This document shows positions 1-9,140 of a stretch of DNA of 64,000 nucleotides, piece after piece (the first letter of the stretch is position 1; every line of letters starts with the position of its first letter). Both the position numbers and the translations under genes were made by a program. A model generated the notes under the pieces. It worked only from the letters and a program-made list of their open reading frames with translations. It was not told the origin of the DNA and did no database searches. Source of the DNA: an uncultured Clostridia bacterium (GTDB lineage: Bacteria > Bacillota > Clostridia > TANB77 > CAG-508); the NCBI GenBank assembly GCA_934162535.1, contig CAKPJC010000010.1, forward strand, positions 3,952 to 67,951, given 5' to 3'.

Positions 1-418
1 TATCTTCTGCTTTCATAAATTGTATTTTTCCAAAGTCTTTTGAAATAATTTCATAAGTATCATCTTCATATACAATCATTTTTTCTATAATATTAGCTGA
101 TTTTAAAATATCATATAATAAATCTGTATTTGATTTATTTCTAGTTACTCCTAATATTAGTGAATATATCAAGCCTTTTTTAAATCTTTCATAATCTGCT
201 TCAATATAGTTTAATCCATCTAATAATTGTTTATTATAGAATTTAAAAAGCCATACTTTTAATTTATTAAATACTTCTAGACTATTGTTAGTATTAGCAA
301 TTTTAAATAAGTCATCATCTATATTGTTATTTATATATTTAATTAATTTTTCAACATTTTCTTGTTCTATTTTATACCACAATGTTTCATTTTTATCACA
401 ATATTCTGATAATTTCAT
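1..418 (-). CDS. Hypothetical protein, 3' part beyond the left edge
   Basis: An open frame starts at the ATG at 418-416 and runs off the left edge without a stop (about 139 residues visible, beginning MKLSEYCDKNETLWYKIEQE). A GTGAGG ribosome-binding site sits 5 bases upstream, and the gene follows the stop of the preceding gene by 14 bases, so it is probably the last visible member of an operon of unknown genes running from 4149 leftwards. The visible part is Lys/Asn/Ile/Glu-rich, looks mainly helical, and has no signal peptide or membrane segment. I do not recognise the family. The frame and RBS make it a credible gene; its function is open. Confidence 0.7.
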   Translation of the reverse strand, partial: MKLSEYCDKNETLWYKIEQENVEKLIKYINNNIDDDLFKIANTNNSLEVFNKLKVWLFKFYNKQLLDGLNYIEADYERFKKGLIYSLILGVTRNKSNTDLLYDILKSANIIEKMIVYEDDTYEIISKDFGKIQFMKAED

Positions 419-432
419 TTAAACCTCACATA

Positions 433-1761
433 CTATTTTTCTAAATTTGATTCTCTATTTTTATATTTCAAATGTTTATTTAATAATTCTTCATTTTCAA
501 AATATATATCTTCGTCAGAACAATAACAAAATCCAATATCTTTTATTAATTCTTCATCTATTTCTATATCTTGTCCATAGTAACTTTTTATATATTGAAT
601 AACTTCATCACGACTATATCTGCCATATAATACATCTTGTATTTTTAGTGATGATAGAACTTGCATAAAATCTTTTTTTACATCTCCTACTGTAGTTTCT
701 TCATTGATTGGAGTTTTTATTGAAATAATTCTTTCAGGTATTGATCCATGTTCTGTACCTAAACTAAACCTATCTTTATTATTATCTTGTTCTAACATTC
801 TTAATACTATTTGCTGATTTTCTGTACTTAATGAATCTAGTGCTATATGTATATAACCATATCCAACAACATCTTTTTTATTAGCAGATGACATTGTTGT
901 TTGTATATTTAAATCATATAAATATCTACAAGCATCTAAACAAGGCACTTCAATAAAGTCTTGTAAGGTTTCTCTAGTTACTATTGAACCACCAGTTTCA
1001 ATAGGTTCAATATCTCTTATTTTCTTTTTGTATATAGATTGTTCTTCTGGGTTGTCAAGATTTTCAACTCTATATTGTTCCATTTTTGTAATTCTTTCTC
1101 CAGAATATTCTCTTTGTAAAAAGCCATATTTTTGTTGTAAATTTTCATATCTTGTAGTATCTAATTTTTTAAAAGGTAATAATTTTCTAAAAAATCTTAT
1201 AAGTTTGCTATTTCTTACCATTTTTTTGCTGTTTTCAAAATCAATAAAATCTTGTGTTTTTGTAGAAAATGTACTACCTACAACTATATTATCATTAACA
1301 TCGGCTTGTAATTCTTCTCTACTGGTTGCATTTAATCTAGTAAGAAGATCATAAAATCTACTTGCTTTTGATGAAAGCGTTGTTTCCCTCTCTTTTGTTT
1401 CAATTCCTTTTCTCATCTTATAAAAAAGTTCACAGCAATTGTAATTATGTGCATAAAATGCTAGTCCTCTTAATTCTTCATCAGCAAATAATTGACCATT
1501 TCCTCTTCCTCTTACCCCAGATGATACTACAATATTTTCCATGTTTTGTATTTGACCTAACATGTTTTTAATAAATGGTAAAGAATTATTATTTATAATT
1601 ATTCCTAAATATGGACTATTATTTCCATTTTCATGCCCACCACATGAGGCATGTGTCATTATTCCATTTTCCCAACATGAGCAAAGTAGTTCGTATAAAT
1701 ATTTATTACCTTCCGACCATTCTAAAAAGTTCTTTTTTTCTTCCTCTGTTAATTCTTTCAT
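433..1761 (-). CDS. Hypothetical protein with possible internal duplication
   Basis: A 442-residue soluble protein of unknown function. The N-terminal region (residues about 30-70) carries a Cys/His-bearing motif, THASCGGHE, followed by a hydrophobic strand and helix. A similar strand-helix pattern with TTMSSANK recurs around residues 285-330, which suggests two copies of one fold, the second lacking the Cys and His. A Lys/Arg-rich stretch lies near residues 185-205. No signal peptide or membrane segment is seen. It lies between a 150-residue gene (36 bases upstream) and the partial gene at the left edge, all on the minus strand, so co-transcription is likely. I do not recognise the family; a nucleotide- or metal-binding role is conceivable from the Cys/His motif but unsupported. 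Confidence 0.75.
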   Translation of the reverse strand: MKELTEEEKKNFLEWSEGNKYLYELLCSCWENGIMTHASCGGHENGNNSPYLGIIINNNSLPFIKNMLGQIQNMENIVVSSGVRGRGNGQLFADEELRGLAFYAHNYNCCELFYKMRKGIETKERETTLSSKASRFYDLLTRLNATSREELQADVNDNIVVGSTFSTKTQDFIDFENSKKMVRNSKLIRFFRKLLPFKKLDTTRYENLQQKYGFLQREYSGERITKMEQYRVENLDNPEEQSIYKKKIRDIEPIETGGSIVTRETLQDFIEVPCLDACRYLYDLNIQTTMSSANKKDVVGYGYIHIALDSLSTENQQIVLRMLEQDNNKDRFSLGTEHGSIPERIISIKTPINEETTVGDVKKDFMQVLSSLKIQDVLYGRYSRDEVIQYIKSYYGQDIEIDEELIKDIGFCYCSDEDIYFENEELLNKHLKYKNRESNLEK

Positions 1762-1797
1762 ACAAATCCTTTCTATAAAATATTTTTATTTTATGTA

Positions 1798-2250
1798 TTA
1801 TCTTATATTCAAAATGATTAATAAAAATTTTTTTACTTTTTTAAATAATGAATCATTTTTATATTCTACAATTGCTGTTGATTGCCTCTGATTGTTTTCC
1901 GTATGTTTTTGTTTATTTTCAAATATATTATCAGGATTATATTTTTCATGTAATATTTCCTGGTATTGTTGTTCATTCATACTTAATTTTTTTAAATATT
2001 GTTCTTTTTGTTGTTCAGTGGCACACCAATAATTGTAGCATATCATTCCTATAATACCTCTTGCTTCATCAAGAATATCTAATTCTTTTAAAGGTTTATT
2101 ATAATCAAAATTGCATATATGCTCTTTTGATGCATTTTCGCTTAAATATTGCATGAGTTTTTTAGGAATTTTATTTATATCTTCCTGTTTTATCCCTTTT
2201 AAATAATAAATAACTTCTGCCATTGCATTTGCATTATTGACATTAATCAT
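1798..2250 (-). CDS. Hypothetical small helical protein
   Basis: A 150-residue protein, predicted helical, with a central YNYWCATEQQKEQYLKKL region, a KYNPDNIF motif near residue 105 and a short hydrophobic basic C-terminal tail (LFKKVKKFLLIILNI) that could be amphipathic and membrane-touching. It starts 9 bases downstream of the stop of the 629-residue gene and belongs to the same run of unknown genes. I recall similar small proteins with the KYNPDNIF ending in gut Clostridia, but no function is known to me and no catalytic motif is visible. Confidence 0.75.
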   Translation of the reverse strand: MINVNNANAMAEVIYYLKGIKQEDINKIPKKLMQYLSENASKEHICNFDYNKPLKELDILDEARGIIGMICYNYWCATEQQKEQYLKKLSMNEQQYQEILHEKYNPDNIFENKQKHTENNQRQSTAIVEYKNDSLFKKVKKFLLIILNIR

Positions 2251-2259
2251 GTTTTACTC

Positions 2260-4149
2260 CTATTCTAAATTTTGTTCAGCATTAGTATGTTCCATATTAT
2301 CTCCTAATACATTATTTCTAGTTGTTCTAGTAGCATTTTGCATATTAGATAACCTTGTTTTGTCATCTTCTATACAATCTGCAAATCCATCTTTACCTTT
2401 TTGAACTTGTCTTGCTCTTATTCTGTCAATAATCATTCCAGAAACTTTAGCATAAAATTCTTCATTCCCAATATGTGAATTATATATTGCCTCATCCATA
2501 ACTAAACCTTCTTTTCGATCTTGTCCAGCCATTTTTTCTGTCCAATTTTGTCCTACACTAAAATCCCTCATTAAGATTTCTTCTACAGCTTTTTCATCAA
2601 TTTGAAATAACTGTCCAATTTTTTGTAAATCTAAATTATTAGCAAAACTTCCTACAAATGTTTCTAATATGCTATCAATTTGTTCTTGACTTTTGCCTGT
2701 CATTGACATAGCATTTTGAACAACTTTAATACATGATGCAATATGCATAACTTGTCCTGTATATTTTCGCCTTATTTCTCCCATTAATGCATCTGCTTTG
2801 TATGGTTCTGTTTTACACTCTTCTTTCATTTCTGCTTGTTTTTTAAATATATCAAAATATGAATCATCGCAAAATTCTCCTGTAAGTGAAAAATCCTGTC
2901 TAAGTATTAAGTTTTCACATTCCCAACCATTGCTCATAAGTGCAGCTATATTTTTTCCAAAAACTTCTGCTAATTGCTCTGTAAAATTACCATTTTGCTT
3001 TTCTGAAAAGTCCATTATAGTTTGTAATTGTTCTGTGTTATCATTTGCTATACAAGTTTCTAAATCTGAAATTCTAAAAGGGCTACCCATAATTCTTTCT
3101 GCTTGACCATATCTTTGACCTCTTGAATAAGAACTATCTACTGCATTAATAAAATCTTGCATTGAATATCCCAATGATTCAACATTTGCTTGAACCTCTG
3201 GAGATGATAAAAATCCTATTCTTTGCAAATATTCTCTCATACTTTCTGGTCTTTGATTTTCTCCTAACTCTTGAGAATAATTACTACCATAAATTTCTCC
3301 CAATCTCTTTTTTCGTTCATCATCTTTAACTGCATAATCAGATTCAAAATCATCTAAACTACCAGCTACTTTTATTGGAAGTCCATATTTAATGCTAAAA
3401 TCCTGTGGTATTTCTCTTATATAGCTAATAGTAGGAACTTTTATTCCTATTTCTGCTAATCTTTTATTTATATCTCCCTCAATTTCTATATCTTCCAATG
3501 GAGAGGTTCCATTAATTCTAATTTCTGGTTTTTTGTCATTAAAAACTACTGCACTAACTTTATAGCCATCTGTTTTTGGAGCATATTCAATAGATCTTGC
3601 ATTTGCCAAGTCCATTGGACCTAACTCTGATGTAGATAAGTGTGAATCAACACCTTTGAAATTATGAATTAAACCATCTTTATCAATTGTAAAAACAGCC
3701 CTTCCCATAGATGCTGTTGCAAATCCTCTTTCATCTTCTGGAATACTATCTATTTGTGATGATTCTACTCTTTCAAATCTTACAATTCCATTTTCTTGTA
3801 TTATTCTTCCACATATTATAGTTCCATTATCTATTAATTTTTGTATTTGTCCATTTAATTGCAATGATTGTGTTTTAGAGTCATCTTCTAAATCCATTCT
3901 TAACATACTAAATATATCTGCTAAACTTGAATCACTTGTTTCTTTTGATTTACTACCATGAATTCTATTAACCAAATCATTCTTTCTTTCATCATCTATT
4001 TTATATCTTGTATCAGTTGTTATAAATTCTCCTTTAATGTCTTCTAATTCTTCCTTTTTACTTGGATCAAAATATCCTTTATCAATCCCCAATGAAATGA
4101 TTTTATTGCTTACATCTATAAATATTCTCATAAAATCTTCACGAGTCAT
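2260..4149 (-). CDS. Hypothetical 629-residue protein
   Basis: First gene of the left-edge cluster. The protein is acidic and soluble, with no signal peptide, membrane segment or recognisable domain. Residues 1-110 look helical; residues 110-280 are strand-rich (ICGRIIQENGIVRFERVESS onward); the remainder is helical and contains a polar, Gln/Asn-rich tail. The ATG has an AGAGGTGG ribosome-binding site upstream. Downstream genes follow within 9 to 36 bases, so this gene probably leads an operon of at least four unknown genes. A hairpin terminator for the preceding cytidylyltransferase gene lies upstream at 4203-4254, which separates the cluster from its neighbour. Confidence 0.75.
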   Translation of the reverse strand: MTREDFMRIFIDVSNKIISLGIDKGYFDPSKKEELEDIKGEFITTDTRYKIDDERKNDLVNRIHGSKSKETSDSSLADIFSMLRMDLEDDSKTQSLQLNGQIQKLIDNGTIICGRIIQENGIVRFERVESSQIDSIPEDERGFATASMGRAVFTIDKDGLIHNFKGVDSHLSTSELGPMDLANARSIEYAPKTDGYKVSAVVFNDKKPEIRINGTSPLEDIEIEGDINKRLAEIGIKVPTISYIREIPQDFSIKYGLPIKVAGSLDDFESDYAVKDDERKKRLGEIYGSNYSQELGENQRPESMREYLQRIGFLSSPEVQANVESLGYSMQDFINAVDSSYSRGQRYGQAERIMGSPFRISDLETCIANDNTEQLQTIMDFSEKQNGNFTEQLAEVFGKNIAALMSNGWECENLILRQDFSLTGEFCDDSYFDIFKKQAEMKEECKTEPYKADALMGEIRRKYTGQVMHIASCIKVVQNAMSMTGKSQEQIDSILETFVGSFANNLDLQKIGQLFQIDEKAVEEILMRDFSVGQNWTEKMAGQDRKEGLVMDEAIYNSHIGNEEFYAKVSGMIIDRIRARQVQKGKDGFADCIEDDKTRLSNMQNATRTTRNNVLGDNMEHTNAEQNLE

Positions 4150-4202
4150 ATTCCACCTCTAATTTTTATAAAATATCTCAAAATATATATACCATAAAAA
4201 CG

Positions 4203-4254
4203 AAAAAAATACAACATATTTGGACTAATATTTGTCCATAATTTTGTTGTATTT
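4203..4254 (-). terminator. Two-level hairpin terminator after the cytidylyltransferase gene
   Basis: Outer arms AAATACAACA and TGTTGTATTT enclose inner arms TGGAC and GTCCA. In the minus-strand transcript a U run follows the outer stem. It lies between the stop at 4287 and the next gene. Confidence 0.7.
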
Positions 4255-4286
4255 TTGTCTTTAATCAACTTTTAACTTATGATTCT

Positions 4287-5147
4287 TTATCTCTCATCAT
4301 CTTCTTTTGCTTCTAATTCATCTATTGAAATTGTTTCATTTGATTTAATTCTAGTTAATCTAATTAACGAACCTTCAATTGTTCTTGGCCTATTTTTTAG
4401 TTTTTTGCGATACCCTGAAGATGACCTTGTTGCCATTTGTTTTTCATCTCTATCTGTAAATACAATATTTATATCATTTACATCTTTGAAGTCCTGTTTT
4501 AGATCTGAACCTAAAAATACAGCATCAAATGAACCGAATTTGCTTTTTATCCAGTCTCTTGCTGTGTGAAGATTTCTTGTATAATATAGATATGTGTCAT
4601 CCACAAACTTGAAATGTCTTAATATTTCCATTCTATCTTCTTCATTTATTTCTGGATAATGTTTTTTATGTTGCATAACTAATTCATCTGATTTAACTCC
4701 TACAATAAGTTTTTCAGTTTGTTTAGCTGCGAGTGATAAATTTTCAAGATGACCTGCATGGAATAAATCCCATGTTCCTGGTGCATATGCTACTTTGTAT
4801 TTTTTTACTGGTTTTGAACTATTATTTTTTTTTGTTGTTTCTTCTTCTTTTCTTTTTATATATTGCTCTTTTAATTGTTTTATCATGTGATCTCTGTTAT
4901 TTAGTTCTTTTACCTCAAATACAAAATCTATTCCTCTAAGGAAACTTGCAATTTTCATCCTTTCTTCAACTGGCTTTAATGGCTTTGCGTGTGACATTTT
5001 TTCATACAGTTCATCACTAAAAATTCCAAGTGCAAAATATTCACATCCTTTTTCTTTACTTTGTTGGATTCTCTTATCTAATTCTCTAAGTTCGTCTGCA
5101 TTAAGTATATCAAGTCCTAAACATGTCAAATCTATTTTTGCTGGCAT
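4287..5147 (-). CDS. Cytidylyltransferase-like protein, tandem Rossmann domains
   Basis: The C-terminal half (residues about 115-260) is a nucleotidyltransferase of the glycerol-3-phosphate/ethanolamine-phosphate cytidylyltransferase type. It carries GTWDLFHAGHLENL (the HxGH signature), VGVKSDELV and a TRSSSGYRKKL segment in place of the usual RTxGIST. The N-terminal half (residues 1-95) looks like the second half of the same fold (LGIFSDELYEKM, PVEERMKIASFL) but lacks HxGH, so it is probably a degenerate second domain, as in eukaryotic ethanolamine-phosphate cytidylyltransferases. The acceptor substrate cannot be assigned; phospholipid head-group or polymer-precursor activation is the likely area. 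RBS AAAAAGGAGATAG precedes the ATG. It follows the PLC-like gene by 24 bases. Confidence 0.75.
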   Translation of the reverse strand: MPAKIDLTCLGLDILNADELRELDKRIQQSKEKGCEYFALGIFSDELYEKMSHAKPLKPVEERMKIASFLRGIDFVFEVKELNNRDHMIKQLKEQYIKRKEEETTKKNNSSKPVKKYKVAYAPGTWDLFHAGHLENLSLAAKQTEKLIVGVKSDELVMQHKKHYPEINEEDRMEILRHFKFVDDTYLYYTRNLHTARDWIKSKFGSFDAVFLGSDLKQDFKDVNDINIVFTDRDEKQMATRSSSGYRKKLKNRPRTIEGSLIRLTRIKSNETISIDELEAKEDDER

Positions 5148-5171
5148 TTTTCTATCTCCTTTTTATTCAAT

Positions 5172-5681
5172 TTATACAAGCTTTTTATATGTATTCCATT
5201 TTTCAGTATTGTTGCTTATTTCTTCAATTATTTTTTCAAAGTCTATTTCTGAAACTTCTTCTATTATTTGTTCAACTAGTTCTTTTGAGAGTAGTTTTGG
5301 TTCTCCATCTTTGAAAAAAACTTTATCTTTTATCTCTTCTGGTATTTTTATATCATATTTGTTTATAAGGTATCTATTAAGGTAATCATAATCATCATAT
5401 ATTTGTGGTTTTTCAAGTTTATTAAGATATTTATTGTAAAATAAATAATCGGCAATAAGATGTAAAAAATGTCCTTTATTAAAATCTGTGTCTATATTAT
5501 TGTTGTCTAAAAAACCTTTTAAATATGTATATGCTGGAGATTTACCATAATGCGTTAGTTTTTTTTCACTTACACTGTCTGGATAAATAGTTCCCTTAAT
5601 AAATTCTTCTTCATTTTTTATGTTATTGTGCTTTTTTATGTATTGCGTTGCAATTGCTATATGTATTACATACCCTGGCAT
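5172..5681 (-). CDS. Zinc-dependent phospholipase C-like protein
   Basis: A 169-residue protein with the His/Asp pattern of the zinc phospholipase C / S1-P1 nuclease fold: His7 in the first helix, Asp35 in GTIYPDS, His44 in HYGKSP, and His71, His74 and Asp78 in GHFLHLIADYLF. No signal peptide is present, so it is likely cytoplasmic, unlike secreted clostridial phospholipases. Small proteins of this type are common in Clostridia and mostly uncharacterised. RBS AAAAGGAG precedes the ATG. It is 24 bases from the downstream cytidylyltransferase gene, which also suggests head-group chemistry, but that link is inference. Confidence 0.6.
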   Translation of the reverse strand: MPGYVIHIAIATQYIKKHNNIKNEEEFIKGTIYPDSVSEKKLTHYGKSPAYTYLKGFLDNNNIDTDFNKGHFLHLIADYLFYNKYLNKLEKPQIYDDYDYLNRYLINKYDIKIPEEIKDKVFFKDGEPKLLSKELVEQIIEEVSEIDFEKIIEEISNNTEKWNTYKKLV

Positions 5682-5741
5682 GTTTTTTCTCCTTTTAATT
5701 GAACTAGAACAATCTTATTTTTTTAAGATTGTTCTAACTCT

Positions 5742-7106
5742 TTAGTTTTTATAATTTTTTAAGTATTCGTCCATTTTTTCAATGAATTCTTCGTTATTTT
5801 TGGTTTTTGTCATTTGTGAAATTATTTGCTCAGTTACTTCTGCAACAGGTAAATTGTTTAATGCTTTTCTTAGTGCAAATACAGTTTCCATTTCTGATTT
5901 TGTTAATAGTAAGTCTTCTCTTCTTGTTCCTGATTTGTTTATGTCTATTGCAGGGAAAATACGTTTTTCAGATAGTTTTCTATCAAGGTGTACTTCCATA
6001 TTACCTGTTCCTTTGAATTCTTCAAATATTACGTCGTCCATTCTGCTACCTGTTTCTATTAATGATGTAGCTAGAATTGTTAGACTTCCTCCATTTTCAA
6101 TGTTTCTTGCTGCTCCAAAGAATTTTTTTGGCTTGTGTAATGCTGCTGGGTCTAAACCTCCTGATAATGTTTTTCCTGATGATGGCATTACTAGGTTATA
6201 TGCTCTCGCTAGTCTTGTTATGCTGTCTAATAAAATTACTACATCTTTGTTATGCTCTATTATTCTTTTTGCTCTTTCTAATACCATTTCAGCAACTTTT
6301 ACATGATGCTCTGGCATTTCATCAAATGTTGAGTATATAACTTGTCCTTTTATTGAACGTTTCATGTCTGTAACTTCTTCTGGTCTTTCATCTATTAATA
6401 GTACAATAAGTTCTACTTCTGGATTATTTGCTGATATGCTGTTTGCTATTTTCTTTAATAATGTTGTTTTACCTACTTTTGGTGGAGCAACTATCATTCC
6501 TCTTTGGCCCTTACCTATTGGTGAGATTAAATCTATTATTCTCATTGCATATTCATTTGGTGTTGTTTCTAGTTTTAATCTTTCATTTGGATATATAGGT
6601 ATTAGTTCATCAAATCTTTTTCTTTTTGCTGCTCTTTCTGGATGCTCTCCATTTACTTCTCCAACAAATATTAGTGAAGGGAATTTTTCTCCTTCTTTAC
6701 ATCTTGATATTCCTTTTACTATATCACCTGTGTCTAGTTTGAATCTTCTTATTTGAATTGGTGATATATATACGTCTTTGGGGCTTGATAAATAGTTTTC
6801 ACCTCTTAAAAATCCATATCCGTCTGGCAATACTTCTAATATTCCTTCAACAATTTGGTCATCGTCATTTGTTACTTTATAGTCTATTACTGCATCTCCT
6901 ACTTCTTCAACTTGTTCTTCGTCATTGTCATCATATTTTATTCCTTTTGATTCAACTTTTGGTTCGTCTTTTTTACTTGATGTTTCTTTTATTTGTTTTA
7001 ATAGACTTATAAGTTCCTCCTTTTTTAATTTCGATATGTTTTTTATATTTTGTTCTTTAGCATAATTTCTTAGTTCTAATAATGTCATATCTTCTAATTC
7101 TTGCAT
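5742..7106 (-). CDS. rho: Transcription termination factor Rho
   Basis: Hexameric RNA-dependent ATPase that releases transcripts at Rho-dependent terminators. Seen: an N-terminal Rho_N helical domain (residues 1-45), an acidic linker (about 50-75), the cold-shock RNA-binding domain ([15 protein letters not shown], about 85), Walker [13 protein letters not shown] (about 210), Walker [15 protein letters not shown] and the Q/R-loop region [20 protein letters not shown]. Length (454) is normal for clostridial Rho with a short linker. The ATG at 7106 has a strong AGGAGG site. It is separated from divIC by a 130-base spacer with a long inverted repeat, so it is probably transcribed on its own or by read-through. 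Confidence 0.97.
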   Translation of the reverse strand: MQELEDMTLLELRNYAKEQNIKNISKLKKEELISLLKQIKETSSKKDEPKVESKGIKYDDNDEEQVEEVGDAVIDYKVTNDDDQIVEGILEVLPDGYGFLRGENYLSSPKDVYISPIQIRRFKLDTGDIVKGISRCKEGEKFPSLIFVGEVNGEHPERAAKRKRFDELIPIYPNERLKLETTPNEYAMRIIDLISPIGKGQRGMIVAPPKVGKTTLLKKIANSISANNPEVELIVLLIDERPEEVTDMKRSIKGQVIYSTFDEMPEHHVKVAEMVLERAKRIIEHNKDVVILLDSITRLARAYNLVMPSSGKTLSGGLDPAALHKPKKFFGAARNIENGGSLTILATSLIETGSRMDDVIFEEFKGTGNMEVHLDRKLSEKRIFPAIDINKSGTRREDLLLTKSEMETVFALRKALNNLPVAEVTEQIISQMTKTKNNEEFIEKMDEYLKNYKN

Positions 7107-7206
7107 ATGCTTATTACCTCCTATTATTTTATTTTTTTGTTATGGATATTGTAAAAGATTCTTAAAAGATTTCTAGGAAAAAATATAAATTCCTATTTTA
7201 ATTTTT

Positions 7207-7243
7207 GTAAACCTAAAAAAGCTTTAGTGTTTTTTAGGTTTAC
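7207..7243. repeat. Perfect 14-bp inverted repeat at the divIC 3' end
   Basis: GTAAACCTAAAAAA and its exact complement enclose a 9-base loop; the right arm covers the divIC stop codon. It resembles a terminator, but in the minus-strand transcript the stem is followed by A residues rather than a U run, so the activity is uncertain. Confidence 0.6.
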
Positions 7244-7536
7244 ATGTTACTATCGATATAAACTCTTTCGTTTGGTAAATACATACCTAATTTTTCTCGA
7301 GCTAATTTTTCAATATATTCTAATGAATTTGTATTTTGTTTTTCTTCTTCTAAATATTGTTTGTCTTGTTGTAATTTTTCTTCTGCTACCTCTATCTTTT
7401 GAGATAACACATTTATATCATCTTTGTATTGTGATATATTTAATTGTTGTTTTATTAAAACTACTGCCCATACTATTATAGCAATAATTAGCAGATTTGT
7501 AAATAGTTTATTTTTTTTTCTCATAAGTATCTCCAT
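7240..7536 (-). CDS. divIC: Septum formation initiator, FtsB/DivIC family
   Basis: A small bitopic membrane protein of the divisome (98 residues). Seen: a short basic N-terminus, one transmembrane helix (residues about 11-28), a coiled coil (about 30-65, DINVLSQKIEVAEEKLQQDK) and the conserved YIEKLAREKLGMYLP motif near residue 75 that marks the FtsB/DivIC family. In Firmicutes this gene commonly follows yabP-yabQ, exactly as here (30 bases after yabQ), so it is probably both part of the sporulation-linked operon and needed in vegetative division. Assignment to DivIC rather than FtsL is by family motif and neighbourhood. Confidence 0.9.
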   Translation of the reverse strand: MEILMRKKNKLFTNLLIIAIIVWAVVLIKQQLNISQYKDDINVLSQKIEVAEEKLQQDKQYLEEEKQNTNSLEYIEKLAREKLGMYLPNERVYIDSNM

Positions 7537-7565
7537 TATTTTACATGATTTTTCCTACATATATA

Positions 7566-8000
7566 TTATTCTCCACTTTTTTCTATTTTCCCTCTTTTAT
7601 TGTAAAAATTTATGAAATATTTTACCTTTTTTGATATATTAGTACAAATTTTCTTTATGGGTTTTAATGGTATTATTGCTATTTTTATTATTTTTTTTAA
7701 AAGATTAAAAATTAATAATGAGATTTTTGAAAAAATACTGCTTAGTGTGAGTAAATATATTAGTATTCCTATTATTATGCCTAAAAACATATATATACGT
7801 ATTTCTCCGTCATTAAAATACCATATATTATATATTATCAGTGTTCCTGTTAATAACCAAAAAACAATATCTTCGATATATGTAATGATATTAGATGTTT
7901 TGAAGCTTTTTCTTAATGCTCTAAATATATCAAATAATGCACCTATGAGTATTCCTGTTATTGAGAATATTAGAAATAAATATGCTTGATTTTCAACCAT
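7566..8000 (-). CDS. yabQ: Spore cortex biosynthesis protein YabQ
   Basis: A 144-residue membrane protein needed for spore cortex formation in Bacillus. Seen: N-terminal VENQAYLFLIFSITGILIGALFD followed by a FRALRKSFK motif, typical of YabQ, and three to four hydrophobic segments (about 5-25, 40-58, 66-90 and a last one near 100-115). The C-terminus is very Lys-rich. It lies 14 bases downstream of yabP and upstream of divIC, the classic gene order. In known systems the operon is made in the mother cell under sigma-E; no such promoter was assigned here. Confidence 0.88.
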   Translation of the reverse strand: MVENQAYLFLIFSITGILIGALFDIFRALRKSFKTSNIITYIEDIVFWLLTGTLIIYNIWYFNDGEIRIYMFLGIIIGILIYLLTLSSIFSKISLLIFNLLKKIIKIAIIPLKPIKKICTNISKKVKYFINFYNKRGKIEKSGE

Positions 8001-8014
8001 CTTTTTGCCTTTCT

Positions 8015-8317
8015 TTACTTAAATATTTTACTTAACAGTGTGCTGTTTGATTTGTCTTGCTTATTATCACTATATGTAAGACTTGATATTTCTCCTTCTA
8101 TAACGACTTCAGCAGTGTCTAAGCTTAATTTTGTTATCCTTATATTTTCCCCTTTTACCGTTAATAGTCCAAGCTCTGTATCGACTATTACAACTTGGTC
8201 ATCAAAGCTTAGTACATCATTCACTCCTGACACATTAAGTTTTTTCCTATTTTCTAGTAATAAATTTTGTATTACATTATTTGTGTTCATGTTTATTGTT
8301 TTTCTTTCTTCTATCAT
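8015..8317 (-). CDS. yabP: Sporulation protein YabP
   Basis: A 100-residue protein of the YabP/YqfC family, which takes part in spore coat or cortex assembly. Seen: LNVSGVNDVLSFDDQVVIVD and LGLLTVKGENIRITKLSLD, a beta-rich core that is the signature of the family, with a variable C-terminal tail. The ATG at 8317 has the site GAGGAGAGC. It is the first gene of yabP-yabQ-divIC. A YqfC paralogue would share the core motif, but the yabQ neighbour favours YabP. Confidence 0.92.
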   Translation of the reverse strand: MIEERKTINMNTNNVIQNLLLENRKKLNVSGVNDVLSFDDQVVIVDTELGLLTVKGENIRITKLSLDTAEVVIEGEISSLTYSDNKQDKSNSTLLSKIFK

Positions 8318-8382
8318 CTTTTGCTCTCCTCTCTATACTATACTAAATTATAATATGCATTTTATATAGATTTTAGAACGAA

Positions 8383-8417
8383 AAAATAGAAGAAAACATT
8401 TTATTTTCTTCTATTTT
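8383..8417 (-). terminator. Rho-independent terminator after the Fic gene
   Basis: Perfect 14-bp inverted repeat with arms AAAATAGAAGAAAA and complement around a 7-base loop, followed by T on both strands. A second smaller hairpin (ATAATCG/CGATTAT) lies between it and the Fic stop. Confidence 0.75.
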
Positions 8418-8461
8418 TATATAATCGAGTGAGAACAAAGAGCGATTATGTCCTTATTCTC

Positions 8462-9124
8462 TTATAAATTTTTTATTCCATCAATGCAATTGCCATATAT
8501 AAATTGTTTTAACTTTTCTAGTTTATCTTCATTTTCATAATATGCAATAAGTTTTTCTTCAAATTCTTCTTTGAATTCTTTCGCAATTGAAATAATACCT
8601 TTACCATTTTTTATCATTTCATGATTTGCTATTAACATTGCAGTCCTTTTATTTCCATCATTAAAATATTGTAATTTCATAAGTTTACACATAAGAGTAA
8701 TTGCACCATCTGTTATAATTTCATTATTGCTATATTCTTTTAATAATTGTTCCATTCTCTCTTTTGATGATAATTCTGGTTTCCATTTTGTTCCCCCCAT
8801 ATTCACGTCGTAGATTCTCATCATTCCAGGACTTTCGACTAAATTAGTTCCTATTAGAGAATGAATACTTGATATATAATTAAGATTTATATTATCATTT
8901 ATAGTCATTATACAAAATTTCCATGCATGCTTTAGATTGTTTATTATTTGCAGTTGATCTATTCCCAAATGTGCTATATTTCCACCATCATAAATTGTTT
9001 GTGTTTCTGGGAAAGTGATTGGAATTCCTTCAAGTAATGCACTTTTCCATATTGTATCAACAATATTTCTTTTGGCTAAAAATACATTTTGCTCTTGTGT
9101 CATATTAAACTTATTTTTCAACAT
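8462..9124 (-). CDS. Fic family protein with Gln for the catalytic His
   Basis: Fic proteins usually transfer AMP to Ser/Thr/Tyr of target proteins. The core motif here reads KLQYFNDGNKRTAML: the FxDGNKR part is intact, but the invariant His of HxFxDGN is Gln (codon CAA). An N-terminal SALLEG matches the class II inhibitory motif [S/T]xxxE[G/N], whose Glu normally blocks ATP binding. Start: an upstream in-frame ATG at 9151 overlaps fucO and lacks a good RBS; the ATG at 9124 is preceded by AAAGGAG at proper spacing, so 220 residues is preferred. It sits directly after fucO. Activity as an AMP transferase is doubtful; it may be a catalytically altered or regulatory relative. Confidence 0.82.
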   Translation of the reverse strand: MLKNKFNMTQEQNVFLAKRNIVDTIWKSALLEGIPITFPETQTIYDGGNIAHLGIDQLQIINNLKHAWKFCIMTINDNINLNYISSIHSLIGTNLVESPGMMRIYDVNMGGTKWKPELSSKERMEQLLKEYSNNEIITDGAITLMCKLMKLQYFNDGNKRTAMLIANHEMIKNGKGIISIAKEFKEEFEEKLIAYYENEDKLEKLKQFIYGNCIDGIKNL

Positions 9125-9140
9125 TTTTATTCTCCTTTTG

